The position numbers were made by a program, and so were the translations under genes. The notes beneath the pieces were generated by a model. It did no database searches. It worked only from the letters and a program-made list of their open reading frames with translations, and was not told the origin of the DNA. 64,000 nucleotides of DNA from Hyphomicrobiales bacterium (lineage in GTDB: Bacteria; Pseudomonadota; Alphaproteobacteria; Rhizobiales; Rhizobiaceae): NCBI GenBank assembly GCA_003963455.1, contig RXJA01000062.1, positions 1 to 64,000 on the forward strand, read 5' to 3'. Numbering within the stretch: the first letter of the stretch is position 1; the number at the start of each line of letters is the position of its first letter. Below, piece by piece: positions 36,646 through 45,303 of this stretch.

Positions 36646-38097
36646 TCACATAATTTCAGCGCGCACGCGTTGAGCGTTCTGAGCCTCTCGCTCTACAAGC
36701 CGCGCATAGTCGACATGGACCGACAGCAGACGCGCAACGCGCTCGGCAAGGGCGAGCAGCTTTATGTCTGCATCCCTCCTGCCGACAAGCTGAACGCTGA
36801 AAGCGCGCCCGTCCGGCAATAGTGTAGCAGGTAACGAGACGACAGGATGCCCTGTTTGATTAAACAGCGCGGTATATCGGATAGTCGCCTCAAGTTTGGT
36901 GACGGTCCTTTGCCCAAGCTTGATTTCGCGCATGTTGCGCAGCGGGGCGTCCACCGGCATGACTGGAAGGATGATCGCATCGACCATTTCGAGCGCTCTG
37001 TCGACCGCGGCCGACGCGACGGCGCGCCGCTCTTCCGACAAGGCATAGTCGGAGGGGTTGGTCCTTCGGCCCGCTTCCACCGTTACCCGTGCGATCTCCG
37101 GATAGTCCGGCCACGCGTCGGGAAAGCGGCGCGTGTGATAGTCGGCCGCCTCTTTAGGCAGATTGATCATGTGGAAGGCAAGCACGTCCTCGGGAGCCGG
37201 CAGATCGAGCGCGCGGACGGTCGCTCCGTGCAAGCCCAGCGTATCGAGCGACGCCCTGACCGATTCCTGCACGTCAGGATCGGCATCGGCGAAGTAGGAA
37301 GAGCAGGTTCCTAACGAACACTGTCCGTCGTGATAGGTGAACGTGCCCAACGCAGGATCCAAGATCGATTGAACGAGCAGAAGGTCGGCGACAGATCGGG
37401 CGAGCGGTCCGACATGGTCGAGTGAAGGCGCGAGTGGCCGCACGCCCCTCGTGTCGACGCGGCCCCATGTGGATTTGAATCCAAGGATCGAACAACAGGC
37501 GGCGGGAATCCGAATGCTGCCGCCGGTGTCCGTTCCGATCGCCGCGAAGGCCAGTCCGGCCGCGACGGCTGCAGCGGAGCCGCCACTCGACCCGCCAACG
37601 GTCCGGCTCGGATCGAGTGGGTTAATCGTGCGCGGCGTGTCGGTGGAGAAGGCGCCAGGGTCGGTTTCGGTCACGCCGATGATCACCGCCCCGGCTCGCC
37701 GAAGCGCTGTCACCACGCCGGCGTCCCTCTCAGGCACATAATCGGCGAGATGATCGAGGCCCGCCCGGCACACGGCAGGCCGCGTATCGATGAGGTCCTT
37801 CACCGCAACAGGAATGCCGTCCAACGGTCCGAGCGCGACCCCAGCCTGGTGGCGTGCGTCGGAGGCAGCGGCTTCGGCGAGCGCGGTCTCCGTCAAGACC
37901 TGACTGTAAGCACCGAGGTGTCTGTCCAGCTTCCGGATGGCCGCCAGCACCACCTGACACAATTCGACTGCAGATAAGTTGCCGTTCGCAAGGTCCCTGG
38001 CGACCACCGCGATAGACTCGAAGCGAAGCTCGTCAGGACTTGCCGAACCTTGCGGCTGGCCGTCTTCCGTATCTGGTAAGCACCCAAGCACGGTCAT
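36646..38097 (-). CDS. Amidase (amidase-signature family)
   Basis: A 483-aa serine amidase. The Ser-cisSer-Lys triad is visible: K100 in IPVAVKDLID, the Ser pair in VGGSSGGSAAAVAAG (about 168-181) and S194 in IGTDTGGSIRIPAACC. It should turn the amide made by nitrile hydratase into the carboxylic acid and ammonia. Start at 38097 with a 4-bp ATGA overlap to the gene before it; an in-frame extension to 38364 would lie wholly inside that gene and is rejected. Aryl or indole amides are possible substrates. Confidence 0.9.
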   Translation of the reverse strand: MTVLGCLPDTEDGQPQGSASPDELRFESIAVVARDLANGNLSAVELCQVVLAAIRKLDRHLGAYSQVLTETALAEAAASDARHQAGVALGPLDGIPVAVKDLIDTRPAVCRAGLDHLADYVPERDAGVVTALRRAGAVIIGVTETDPGAFSTDTPRTINPLDPSRTVGGSSGGSAAAVAAGLAFAAIGTDTGGSIRIPAACCSILGFKSTWGRVDTRGVRPLAPSLDHVGPLARSVADLLLVQSILDPALGTFTYHDGQCSLGTCSSYFADADPDVQESVRASLDTLGLHGATVRALDLPAPEDVLAFHMINLPKEAADYHTRRFPDAWPDYPEIARVTVEAGRRTNPSDYALSEERRAVASAAVDRALEMVDAIILPVMPVDAPLRNMREIKLGQRTVTKLEATIRYTALFNQTGHPVVSLPATLLPDGRAFSVQLVGRRDADIKLLALAERVARLLSVHVDYARLVEREAQNAQRVRAEIM

Positions 38098-39347
38098 CGT
38101 GCATTCGCCCGACGGACGACCGCGTTGAGCAGCACATTGACGCCCGGCACTGTGTATTCGGGTTCGATGTGTTCGCTCTCGTTGTGCGTGATGCCGCCGC
38201 GGCAGGGTGTGAAGATCATCACCGTCGGCGCAACGGTCGCCACGTGATAGGCGTCGTGCCCGGCTGCGCTCAGCATGTGTCGGTGTGGGACGTTCATTTC
38301 GGCGGCTACGGTGCGGACCAGATTGACCAAATCGGTGTCGAAAGAGAGCCCGCCGAAACACCACTCCTTTTTCACCGTGGCCTCGACATTGGCCTGCTTT
38401 GCAATGATGGGAAGAACGTCCAGCGCTCGCCGATACATTTGCTCGGCCTCGGCGGCTTCTGGATGGCGAACATCGACAGTGACCACCGTCCGGTCGGCGA
38501 TGATCCCGTAACGGTTGGGCGAAATCTCGAGCCGTGCGCAGGTCGAACGGCCCTTTGGAGCGAACTCCCAGCCGATTTCGTTGACCTTCGCGATCAGCAC
38601 CGCCGCTCCAACAAGTGCATCCTTGCGGTCGCGCATGAGCGTCGGGCCGGCATGGGCATTCTCGCCGTGAAACTCCACCTCGGCGCCGAGCGAGGTGAAA
38701 CCGCCGGTGACGATGCCGACCTGGAGACCCTCTTCTTCCAGCACCGGTCCCTGCTCGATGTGCAGCTCGAAATAGGCGTCGATGTCGCCGGGGTCATGAG
38801 GTTCCGGCCCCGCGTAACCGATGCGCTCCAGTTCGGTGCCGAACGCGACGCCGTCCGGGTCGGTCTGGCTCAACACCCAAGCCCGATCGTGAATCCCTGC
38901 GAAGGCGCCGGCCCCGAGCATCGGCGGCTGGAAGCGCACGCCCTCCTCATTTGTCCATGACGCGACCTCGATCGGGCGTTTGGTCTCGATGCTGAGGTCG
39001 TTCAGCGTGCGAATGATTTCGAGTCCCGACAGCACGCCGAGAACGCCGTCATACTTGCCGCCTGCAATCTGCGTATCGAGGTGGCTGCCGATCACCACCG
39101 GCTTCGCGCCGGCGTCGCTCCCGGCCCGGCGTGCAAAGATGTTGCCGAACGGATCAACGCTGACGGTGCATCCGGCTTCCCGGCACCAGCCGACGAAGAC
39201 GTCACGCATCTGCTTGTCTGCATCGCTTAGCGCGAGACGGCTGAGGCCGGTGGATTTGCCCGGGCCGATCTGTCCCGAGGCCATCAGCGTGTCCCAAAGA
39301 CGCTCGCCATTGATCTCAAGAGCATTTTTCAACGCCGAAACTGCCAC
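38094..39347 (-). CDS. M20-family N-carbamoyl-L-amino-acid hydrolase / ureidopropionase / allantoate amidohydrolase type
   Basis: A 417-aa binuclear metallo-hydrolase. Metal ligands: His and Asp of VIGSHLDTQIAGGKYDG, Glu pair of SWTNEEGVRF, His of FELHIEQGPVLE, and His of TPCRGGITHNESEH. The family cleaves an N-carbamoyl or ureido group to give the amine, CO2 and ammonia. It is the first gene of the minus-strand operon with amidase and nitrile hydratase. Its exact substrate cannot be decided; it could process the acid product or an N-carbamoyl amino acid. Confidence 0.87.
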   Translation of the reverse strand: MAVSALKNALEINGERLWDTLMASGQIGPGKSTGLSRLALSDADKQMRDVFVGWCREAGCTVSVDPFGNIFARRAGSDAGAKPVVIGSHLDTQIAGGKYDGVLGVLSGLEIIRTLNDLSIETKRPIEVASWTNEEGVRFQPPMLGAGAFAGIHDRAWVLSQTDPDGVAFGTELERIGYAGPEPHDPGDIDAYFELHIEQGPVLEEEGLQVGIVTGGFTSLGAEVEFHGENAHAGPTLMRDRKDALVGAAVLIAKVNEIGWEFAPKGRSTCARLEISPNRYGIIADRTVVTVDVRHPEAAEAEQMYRRALDVLPIIAKQANVEATVKKEWCFGGLSFDTDLVNLVRTVAAEMNVPHRHMLSAAGHDAYHVATVAPTVMIFTPCRGGITHNESEHIEPEYTVPGVNVLLNAVVRRANAR

Positions 39348-39409
39348 CGCACCTCTCCGCCTTCAGGTCGCCGTACCTCTGGCGAAGGCTTACAAAGGCT
39401 TGGCGTGTT

Positions 39410-39433
39410 GGAAAATCTCGATGTAACAATATT
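39410..39433 (-). promoter_or_regulatory. Shared motif, copy 1 (LysR-type candidate site)
   Basis: On the minus strand ATTGTTAC (39423-39430) is followed after 5 bp by GATTTTC (39411-39417). The same arrangement with the same spacing occurs at 40404-40424 on the other side of the LysR gene. This copy is 63 bp upstream of the M20-amidase-nitrile hydratase operon start and 31 bp upstream of the LysR start. Confidence 0.5.
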
Positions 39434-39463
39434 CGGATAGAGAAATCTCAAAGCGAGCGGTGG

Positions 39464-40372
39464 ATGGCGGTACGTTCAATCAGCAATGTCGATCTGAAGC
39501 TGCTCAGCGTGTTCCGCACGGTTGCACGTTGCGGTGGCTTCTCGCTTGCGCAAACCGAGCTCAACGTCAGCCAGGCGACCATCAGCATCCACATCAAGAA
39601 TCTGGAGACGCGTCTGGGGCTGACGCTGTGCCAGCGCGGGCGCAGCGGCTTCGCCCTGACCGAGGATGGGCAGAAGGTCTATGACGCCTCCAACGCCCTC
39701 TTCAGCCACATCGAGGACTTCAAGAGTCTGGTACTCGGCTATGAGCGGCTGGTCGGCGAATTGCAGCTCGCGATCATCGACAACACCGTCTTCCATCCGA
39801 GCTTCCAGTTCGGCCGCGTGATCCGGGATTTCGGCACGCTCAAGCACAGCGTCGACATCACCGTGCACGTGGCGCCGCCGAATCAGCTCGAGCAGATGGT
39901 CCTCAGCAGCCAGGTGCATATCGGCGTCGGGTTCTTTCCGCGCCGCTTGTCCCAACTCGAGTACCACCCCGCGTTCGAATCTGACATGGAGCTCTACTGC
40001 AGCGCGGGGCATCCGCTCTTCTCGGTACCGGACGAAGACCTAAGCCCGGACGTCATCGCCCAGCACCCGCATGCCCAGCGCGGATATGTCTCGTTCGATC
40101 AGTTGCCGGACAACGAGCGCGCCTTCATCTATACGGCACGGGCGCAGAATATCGAAGGTCTCGCCCATTTGATCCTGTCGGGGCAGTATCTCGCATTCCT
40201 GCCGGTTCACTATGCCCGCAACTGGCTAGGCACCGGGCAGATGCGGTCACTCCTTCCGTCCAGTTACGCGTACACATCCCTCTACGAGATCATTCGGCGC
40301 AAGTCCGCGGCGCGCACGCCGGCCGAGAAGAAGTTCTTCGAACTGTTGCAGGCGCAGGAGGAGGCTGCGTGA
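39464..40372 (+). CDS. LysR-family regulator of the aldoxime/nitrile cluster
   Basis: A 302-aa LysR-type regulator. HTH: LKLLSVFRTVARCGGFSLAQ and TELNVSQATISIHIKNLETR. The effector domain begins near 95. It sits between the divergent M20-amidase-nitrile hydratase operon and the co-directional ABC importer-aldoxime dehydratase operon, so it is placed to control both. A motif is shared by both flanking intergenic regions. The effector may be an aldoxime, nitrile or amide. Confidence 0.88.
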   Translation: MAVRSISNVDLKLLSVFRTVARCGGFSLAQTELNVSQATISIHIKNLETRLGLTLCQRGRSGFALTEDGQKVYDASNALFSHIEDFKSLVLGYERLVGELQLAIIDNTVFHPSFQFGRVIRDFGTLKHSVDITVHVAPPNQLEQMVLSSQVHIGVGFFPRRLSQLEYHPAFESDMELYCSAGHPLFSVPDEDLSPDVIAQHPHAQRGYVSFDQLPDNERAFIYTARAQNIEGLAHLILSGQYLAFLPVHYARNWLGTGQMRSLLPSSYAYTSLYEIIRRKSAARTPAEKKFFELLQAQEEAA

Positions 40373-40391
40373 GCACATGACATAGAGCTTT

Positions 40392-40432
40392 CTCAAACTA
40401 AAAATTGTTACTTTCCGATTTTTCAAGTTGAG
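40392..40432. promoter_or_regulatory. Imperfect dyad with shared motif, copy 2
   Basis: CTCAAACTAAAAAT (40392-40405) and ATTTTTCAAGTTGAG (40418-40432) form a near-perfect inverted repeat in an AT-rich stretch upstream of the importer-aldoxime dehydratase operon. Inside it ATTGTTAC (40404-40411) and GATTTTTC (40417-40424) repeat the arrangement found at 39410-39433. It is probably the LysR site or promoter region of this operon. Confidence 0.55.
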
Positions 40433-40558
40433 GCCCTCTGCCAAGGTCACAGGGGAGGCTGACCGAAGGGCGGTCCGAAAGCGGGAGACCGACAAGCGCA
40501 TCGCGTCGCGATGTCCGACGGAACGTCTTCTGTTCAACGAGAAAGGGGAATGGTTCTG

Positions 40559-41878
40559 ATGGAAGAGAAACTTGGAACTTCGTCGCGCCGCGGTTTCCTT
40601 AAGGCTGGCCTGGCGGGAATGGGGTCGGCGGCCGTGCTGGGTGCGCTCAATCAGGGCGCAGCCGCGCAATCCTCCGATCCGGTCGTGATCGGAGCTCCGT
40701 TGCAGCTCACCGGCGGCGGCGCAGCAGACGGCATCGAATTCAAGCAGGGCCTGGAGCTCGCGGCCGAAGAGATCAACGCCCTCGGCGGCATTCTGGGTCA
40801 GGAAGTCAAGATCGTCACCGCCGACACCGAGTCCAGCGGCGACGATGTGATCACCAGCGCCGGCCAGCGCCTGATTGACCGCGACGGCGCTTCAGCGCTC
40901 ATCGCCGGCTACAATTTCGGATCGCAGACCGCGCTGCAGAACGTCGCCGCCGATGCGTCCGTGGTCTACTTGCACGCCGACACAGCGCGCGCTCACACTG
41001 AACTCGTGACCAAGGATCCCGAGCGCTATTGGCAGTCCTTCATGTATTCGCCTTCCGAACTGTTCTACGGCACCGCTTTCCTCGACTTCATCAAGCGGCT
41101 CGAGGACACCGGCCAGCTCAAGGCGCAGAACAAGAAGATCGCAATCGTCACCGGCCCGCTTGCCTACTCGATCAACATCGCCAACTCCGTCAAGGACGGC
41201 GCCGCCAAGTTCGGCTACGAGATCTCGCTGTACGAAACCGTTCAGGCTCCCACGACAGACTGGGGTCCGACGCTGGCCAAGATCCGAGCCGACCAGCCGG
41301 GCTTTATCGTCGTCACGCATTTCTTTCCGCAGGACCAGGCTCAGTTCATGATCCAGTTCCTGGCCAATCCGACGAACAGCCTCGTCTATCTGCAATACGG
41401 CGCATCGCTGGCAGCGTTCCGGGACCTGGCCGGCGACGCTTCGGTCGGGGTTCTGTATGCCACCAATATCGGCGTGCTGTCGGGCGAGGTCAGCGACGAC
41501 TTCACCAAGAAGTACCTCGCCAAGTATGGCGAAAAGGCCTCGCCCAACGGCGGGGCGCAGACTTATGAAGCGCTGCACCTGTTCGCGCAGGCCGCAGCGA
41601 TCGCCGGCGGTGTCGGCAAGGCCTATGACGGAGAGGAACAGAACCGGAAGGTCGCCGCGCGCCTCAAGGCCAGCATCTTCCGCGGGCCAACCGGGGTCAT
41701 CCGCTTCAACCAGACCTCCCAGCAGGCGTTCTCGTATCCCGTCGAGACGAACGATCCCTCGCTCGGGATGGCGCACATCTTCAGTCAGATCAAGAAGAAG
41801 GAAGAGAACGGCTACATCATCTCTCCCACTCCCTATGAGACGGCGCAGTTCGAGCTGCCGAAATGGATGAAAGCGTGA
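40559..41878 (+). CDS. ABC importer substrate-binding protein, amide/branched-chain type
   Basis: A 439-aa periplasmic binding protein of the Leu/Ile/Val-amide-urea family (Peripla_BP_6-like: VVIGAPLQLTGGGAADGIEF). A twin-arginine signal is clear (SSRRGFLKAGLAG), with cleavage near GAAAQSS, so it folds before export. Starts are ATG at 40550 or 40559, with AAGGGG just upstream. It supplies ligands to the downstream LivGFHM-type transporter. Amide- or urea-binding relatives make an amide, nitrile-derived or aldoxime ligand plausible. Confidence 0.9.
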   Translation: MEEKLGTSSRRGFLKAGLAGMGSAAVLGALNQGAAAQSSDPVVIGAPLQLTGGGAADGIEFKQGLELAAEEINALGGILGQEVKIVTADTESSGDDVITSAGQRLIDRDGASALIAGYNFGSQTALQNVAADASVVYLHADTARAHTELVTKDPERYWQSFMYSPSELFYGTAFLDFIKRLEDTGQLKAQNKKIAIVTGPLAYSINIANSVKDGAAKFGYEISLYETVQAPTTDWGPTLAKIRADQPGFIVVTHFFPQDQAQFMIQFLANPTNSLVYLQYGASLAAFRDLAGDASVGVLYATNIGVLSGEVSDDFTKKYLAKYGEKASPNGGAQTYEALHLFAQAAAIAGGVGKAYDGEEQNRKVAARLKASIFRGPTGVIRFNQTSQQAFSYPVETNDPSLGMAHIFSQIKKKEENGYIISPTPYETAQFELPKWMKA

Positions 41879-41887
41879 GGTGAGCTT

Positions 41888-42652
41888 GTGACAGGTCCCG
41901 CTGTTCCCATTCTCGAATGTCGGGGCGTCTCAAAGCACTATGGTGCGTTGGCGGCGGTCGACGGTATCGACCTCAAGATTGCCGCCAACGAAACCGTCGG
42001 CATCGGAGGCCCGAACGGAGCCGGAAAGACCACTTTTTTCGATCTTATCTCGGGTTTGACAGCGGTTAGCGGCGGCGAGGTGGTTTTTGATGGCCGGCCT
42101 ATCACCGGGCGCCAGCCTCATCGCCTCTTTCACGAGGGGCTTGCGCGCACCTTCCAGGTGACGAGCGGCTTCGGCAGCTTGACGGTTCTGCAGAACATGC
42201 TCGTGTCGGTGGTGAACGGCTCGGGCCGCGAGCGCCCGGGGCTTCTGCTGACCCGGCGTCACCGCGATCGGGCGATGGCGTTTCTCGCCGAGTTTGGCCT
42301 CGCCGATCTCGCCAACGATCTCGTTTCGAACATCCCGGTCATCGCCCGCAAGAAGCTGATGGTCGCCTCGGCTGTCGTCCATGAACCCAAGGTTCTTCTG
42401 CTCGACGAGCCAGTCGGAGGTCTGATGCCGCGCGAGATCGACGAGTTCATCGCGCTCATGAACCAGCTTCGCGCACAGGGCATCTGCATCGTCTTTATCG
42501 AGCATGTCATGCGCTTTCTCACCGCGGTGGCGGGGCGCGCGCTCATCATCCACCAGGGCAAGCTGATCTATGACGGCGATCCACACGGGATCGCCCGTGA
42601 CGAGACGGTGCGCTCGGTCTATCTCGGCTCCGCCGGGCTTGCGAGTCACTAA
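41888..42652 (+). CDS. ABC importer ATPase (LivG-like) with degenerate signature motif
   Basis: A 254-aa ATPase. Walker A GPNGAGKTT, Q-loop RTFQVTSGFG, Walker B KVLLLDEPVGGLMP and the switch His (VFIEHVMRFL) are present. The ABC signature, normally LSGGQ or LSYGQ, is replaced by NIPVIARKKLMVA in the aligned place. GTG start at 41888. The partner ATPase downstream has a normal signature, so the pair may have one weakened ATP site. It is transcribed with the rest of the importer. Confidence 0.88.
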   Translation: MTGPAVPILECRGVSKHYGALAAVDGIDLKIAANETVGIGGPNGAGKTTFFDLISGLTAVSGGEVVFDGRPITGRQPHRLFHEGLARTFQVTSGFGSLTVLQNMLVSVVNGSGRERPGLLLTRRHRDRAMAFLAEFGLADLANDLVSNIPVIARKKLMVASAVVHEPKVLLLDEPVGGLMPREIDEFIALMNQLRAQGICIVFIEHVMRFLTAVAGRALIIHQGKLIYDGDPHGIARDETVRSVYLGSAGLASH

Positions 42653-42654
42653 CC

Positions 42655-43365
42655 ATGGACGCGCTGCTTTCGGTTCAGGGCTTGTCCTCGGGCTATCGCC
42701 ACCTCAAGGTTCTCTACGACATCGAGCTGGAGATCGCCGCCGGTTCCGTCACCGCGATCATCGGTCCCAACGGTCACGGCAAATCGACCCTGCTTAAGGC
42801 CTTGTCCGGCCTGCTGCCGACCTGGACCGGCACCGCGATCTTCGACGGCGCCCCGCTTCCTGCGCCGGCGCCGGAACGGGCACGGGCAGGTTTGATCCTG
42901 GTCCCGCAAGGCGATCAGCTCTTCATGAACATGACGGTTGAGGAGAACCTGCTGATGGGCGCCTTCCCGCGCTCGGACAAGGCCGGAATCCGCAGAAGCC
43001 TCGACGAGGTCTATGCGCTCTTTCCGCGTCTCCACGAGCGCCGTGGCCAGCGCGCCAATTCTCTGTCCGGCGGCGAGCGCCGCATGGCCGGCATCGGCCG
43101 TGGCATGATGGCAGCCGGCAGGCTCATCATGATCGACGAGCCCTCGCTCGGACTGGCTCCACTCATCATCGAGCAGATTTACGACGCTCTCGCACAACTT
43201 GCGAAAGACGGGCCGGCCATTCTGGTGGTTGAAGAGAATCCGAGCCGCGTCGCTGGGGTTGCCTCACGGTTCTACCTCATGGATGGCGGCACTTTTTGCT
43301 GGAGCGGCTCCTCGGACGAGCTCGAGCGTTCTGCCGACGTCCTGAAAACCTATCTGGGAGGCTAG
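42655..43365 (+). CDS. ABC importer ATPase (LivF-like)
   Basis: A 236-aa ATPase. Walker A GPNGHGKSTL, signature SLSGGERRMAGIGRGMM, Walker B LIMIDEPSLGLAP are present. It begins 2 bp after the LivG-like stop. At the switch position the sequence is VVEENPSRVAG, where Glu-Asn replaces the usual His-Asn context typical also of LivF proteins. It forms the ATPase dimer with the previous gene product. Confidence 0.9.
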   Translation: MDALLSVQGLSSGYRHLKVLYDIELEIAAGSVTAIIGPNGHGKSTLLKALSGLLPTWTGTAIFDGAPLPAPAPERARAGLILVPQGDQLFMNMTVEENLLMGAFPRSDKAGIRRSLDEVYALFPRLHERRGQRANSLSGGERRMAGIGRGMMAAGRLIMIDEPSLGLAPLIIEQIYDALAQLAKDGPAILVVEENPSRVAGVASRFYLMDGGTFCWSGSSDELERSADVLKTYLGG

Positions 43366-43369
43366 GCGG

Positions 43370-44248
43370 ATGGACGCTCTGCTGCAGATCATCATAACCG
43401 GCCTGACCCTCGGTTCCATGTATGCGCTGGCGGCTGTCGGCCTTGCGCTTACTTACGGCACCATGGGCATGTTCAACATGGCGCATGGCGTGTTCATGAC
43501 CATCGGCGCCTATGCGGCCTATTCGGCATCGATCACCTTCGACGTGCCATTACCGCTGGCCATTCTCGCCGGGATCGGCGCCGGGGCGATCAGCGGCGTG
43601 CTGCTCCATATGCTGATCGTCCGGTTCATGCTGAACACCGAGGACTTCCAGACGACGATCATGGTCGCCACCGCCGGTGTCTCAATTGCGCTGCAGGACC
43701 TCATCCTGAAACGCTACGGCGCCTATCCGTTCAAGCAGCCTGCGCAGATCGAAGGATCGTTCCGGATGTTCGGCACGGCGGTCAGCTATCAATCCATCGT
43801 TATCCTGGTGATCGCCGCGTCGCTGATCGGCGGCCTTGCGTGGCTTCTCACCTACACCAAGTTCGGCATGGCCATCCGCGCTACCGCGATGAACCAGGAT
43901 GCCGCGAAGCTCATGGGTGTGCGGACCGAGCGAACCTATCTTCAAGTTATCGTCATCGCCGGCGTGCTCGCAGCCGCAGCCGGGATCCTGATCTCCTCGC
44001 TTGCCGGCCTCTCGCCCGCGATGGGCTCCAACCCGCTGATCCGCGCTTTCATCATCTGCGTCGTCGCAGGACTCGGCAGCGTCACCGGCGCGGGAGTCGC
44101 CGCAATCGCGCTCGGCATCTTCGAAGCGGCTATCAGCTACTATGTGGGCGCCCGATACGGCCTGCCCGTCATGCTTGGCCTCGTTGTCGCTGTCCTTATC
44201 CTCCGGCCCGCGGGCCTCTTCGGGCGCCAGGAGGTCATCAGGTCATGA
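43370..44248 (+). CDS. ABC importer permease (LivH-like)
   Basis: A 292-aa inner-membrane permease with about eight hydrophobic segments (GSMYALAAVGLALTYGTMGM is the conserved N-terminal region). The C-terminal GLGSVTGAGVAAIALGIFEA is typical of the LivH group. It lies 4 bp after the LivF-like gene and overlaps the LivM-like gene by ATGA. Confidence 0.9.
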   Translation: MDALLQIIITGLTLGSMYALAAVGLALTYGTMGMFNMAHGVFMTIGAYAAYSASITFDVPLPLAILAGIGAGAISGVLLHMLIVRFMLNTEDFQTTIMVATAGVSIALQDLILKRYGAYPFKQPAQIEGSFRMFGTAVSYQSIVILVIAASLIGGLAWLLTYTKFGMAIRATAMNQDAAKLMGVRTERTYLQVIVIAGVLAAAAGILISSLAGLSPAMGSNPLIRAFIICVVAGLGSVTGAGVAAIALGIFEAAISYYVGARYGLPVMLGLVVAVLILRPAGLFGRQEVIRS

Positions 44249-45303
44249 GCCGTCTGAGCGAGATCCAGAAGCACCTGTTCGGAGCCGGCCTCTTCGTCGC
44301 CGCAATGGCATTGGTTCCGCTCTTCGTCAGCGAGCGCTACATCCTGGGCGAGGTGATCGTCTTTATGCTGTGGGCGTCCGTGGCCACCCAGTGGAACGTG
44401 CTGACCGGTCACGCCGGCGTTTTCTCGCTCGGCCAGATGCTGTTCTTCGGCATCGGCGCCTACGCCGTCGGCATGGCGGCCAACTATTTCGACATCTCTC
44501 CCTGGGTGTCCATGCCTGTGGGCGCCGTGCTCGCGGCGGTCGCCGCCTTCTTTATCGGAATCGCCTGCCTGCGCCTCGGTTCGGCCTATGTCGCGCTGCT
44601 GACCTTCGCGATCGTGTTCATGGTCAGCACGCTCATCATCACCGACGCGAACTGCTTCACCCTCAAGGGCGGCTTCTGCCAGCCGCTGTTCGGCGGTGGC
44701 AACGGCTTCTCCGGCTTCGAGGACTTCGGGTTCCGCAAGCTTCTCAAGGGCAACTGGATCTTCGGCAACTATTTCGTTGTGCTGGCGTCATTGTCTATCT
44801 CCCTGGTCGCGTCGATCGTCGTGATCCACGGCCGCCTCGGCCTGGCTTTCCGCGCTCTCCACGACAGCGCACTCTATGCGGCCAGCCGCGGCCTCAACCG
44901 GACCCGGTTCCGCGTCACGGCATTTGTGATAACGGCCTTCTTCACTGGTCTCGCTGGCGCCGTACATGCCACGCATTTCCGTTTCGCCGGCCCAAGTCTC
45001 TTTGAAATGCCGACCCTGGTCTTCATCCTCGCAATGGTGATCGTGGGCGGCCTTCGCTCGACCTGGGGTCCGATCTTCGGCGCCATGGCCATGATGCTGT
45101 TGGTCGAGGTGGCGAAGGGCATGGGTGACGTGCGCAACACGGTCGTCGGCGTCGTGCTCGTGCTCTTCGTGCTGCTACTTCCCAAGGGCATTGCCGGCGG
45201 CACGGTCGGTGCGATCCGGGCACTGCACCAAAAGCTGCGCGGGCCGAAGGAGAAGCAATCGCAAGCGCATCCCACGGTCGTTCAGACGGAGTCGGCGCAT
45301 TGA
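44245..45303 (+). CDS. ABC importer permease (LivM-like)
   Basis: A 352-aa permease with about ten hydrophobic segments. The start ATG at 44245 overlaps the LivH-like stop; ASVATQWNVLTGHAGVFSLG and GIGAYAVGMAA are typical of the LivM group. A charged C-terminal tail of about 35 residues follows the last span. The gene ends with TGA overlapping the TTG start of the aldoxime dehydratase, linking uptake to the enzyme. Confidence 0.9.
   Translation: MSRLSEIQKHLFGAGLFVAAMALVPLFVSERYILGEVIVFMLWASVATQWNVLTGHAGVFSLGQMLFFGIGAYAVGMAANYFDISPWVSMPVGAVLAAVAAFFIGIACLRLGSAYVALLTFAIVFMVSTLIITDANCFTLKGGFCQPLFGGGNGFSGFEDFGFRKLLKGNWIFGNYFVVLASLSISLVASIVVIHGRLGLAFRALHDSALYAASRGLNRTRFRVTAFVITAFFTGLAGAVHATHFRFAGPSLFEMPTLVFILAMVIVGGLRSTWGPIFGAMAMMLLVEVAKGMGDVRNTVVGVVLVLFVLLLPKGIAGGTVGAIRALHQKLRGPKEKQSQAHPTVVQTESAH

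Noticed and set aside
38098..38364. N-terminal extension of the amidase
   Set aside because: It lies inside the M20 hydrolase gene in another frame; the ATG at 38097 with ATGA overlap is the normal coupling.
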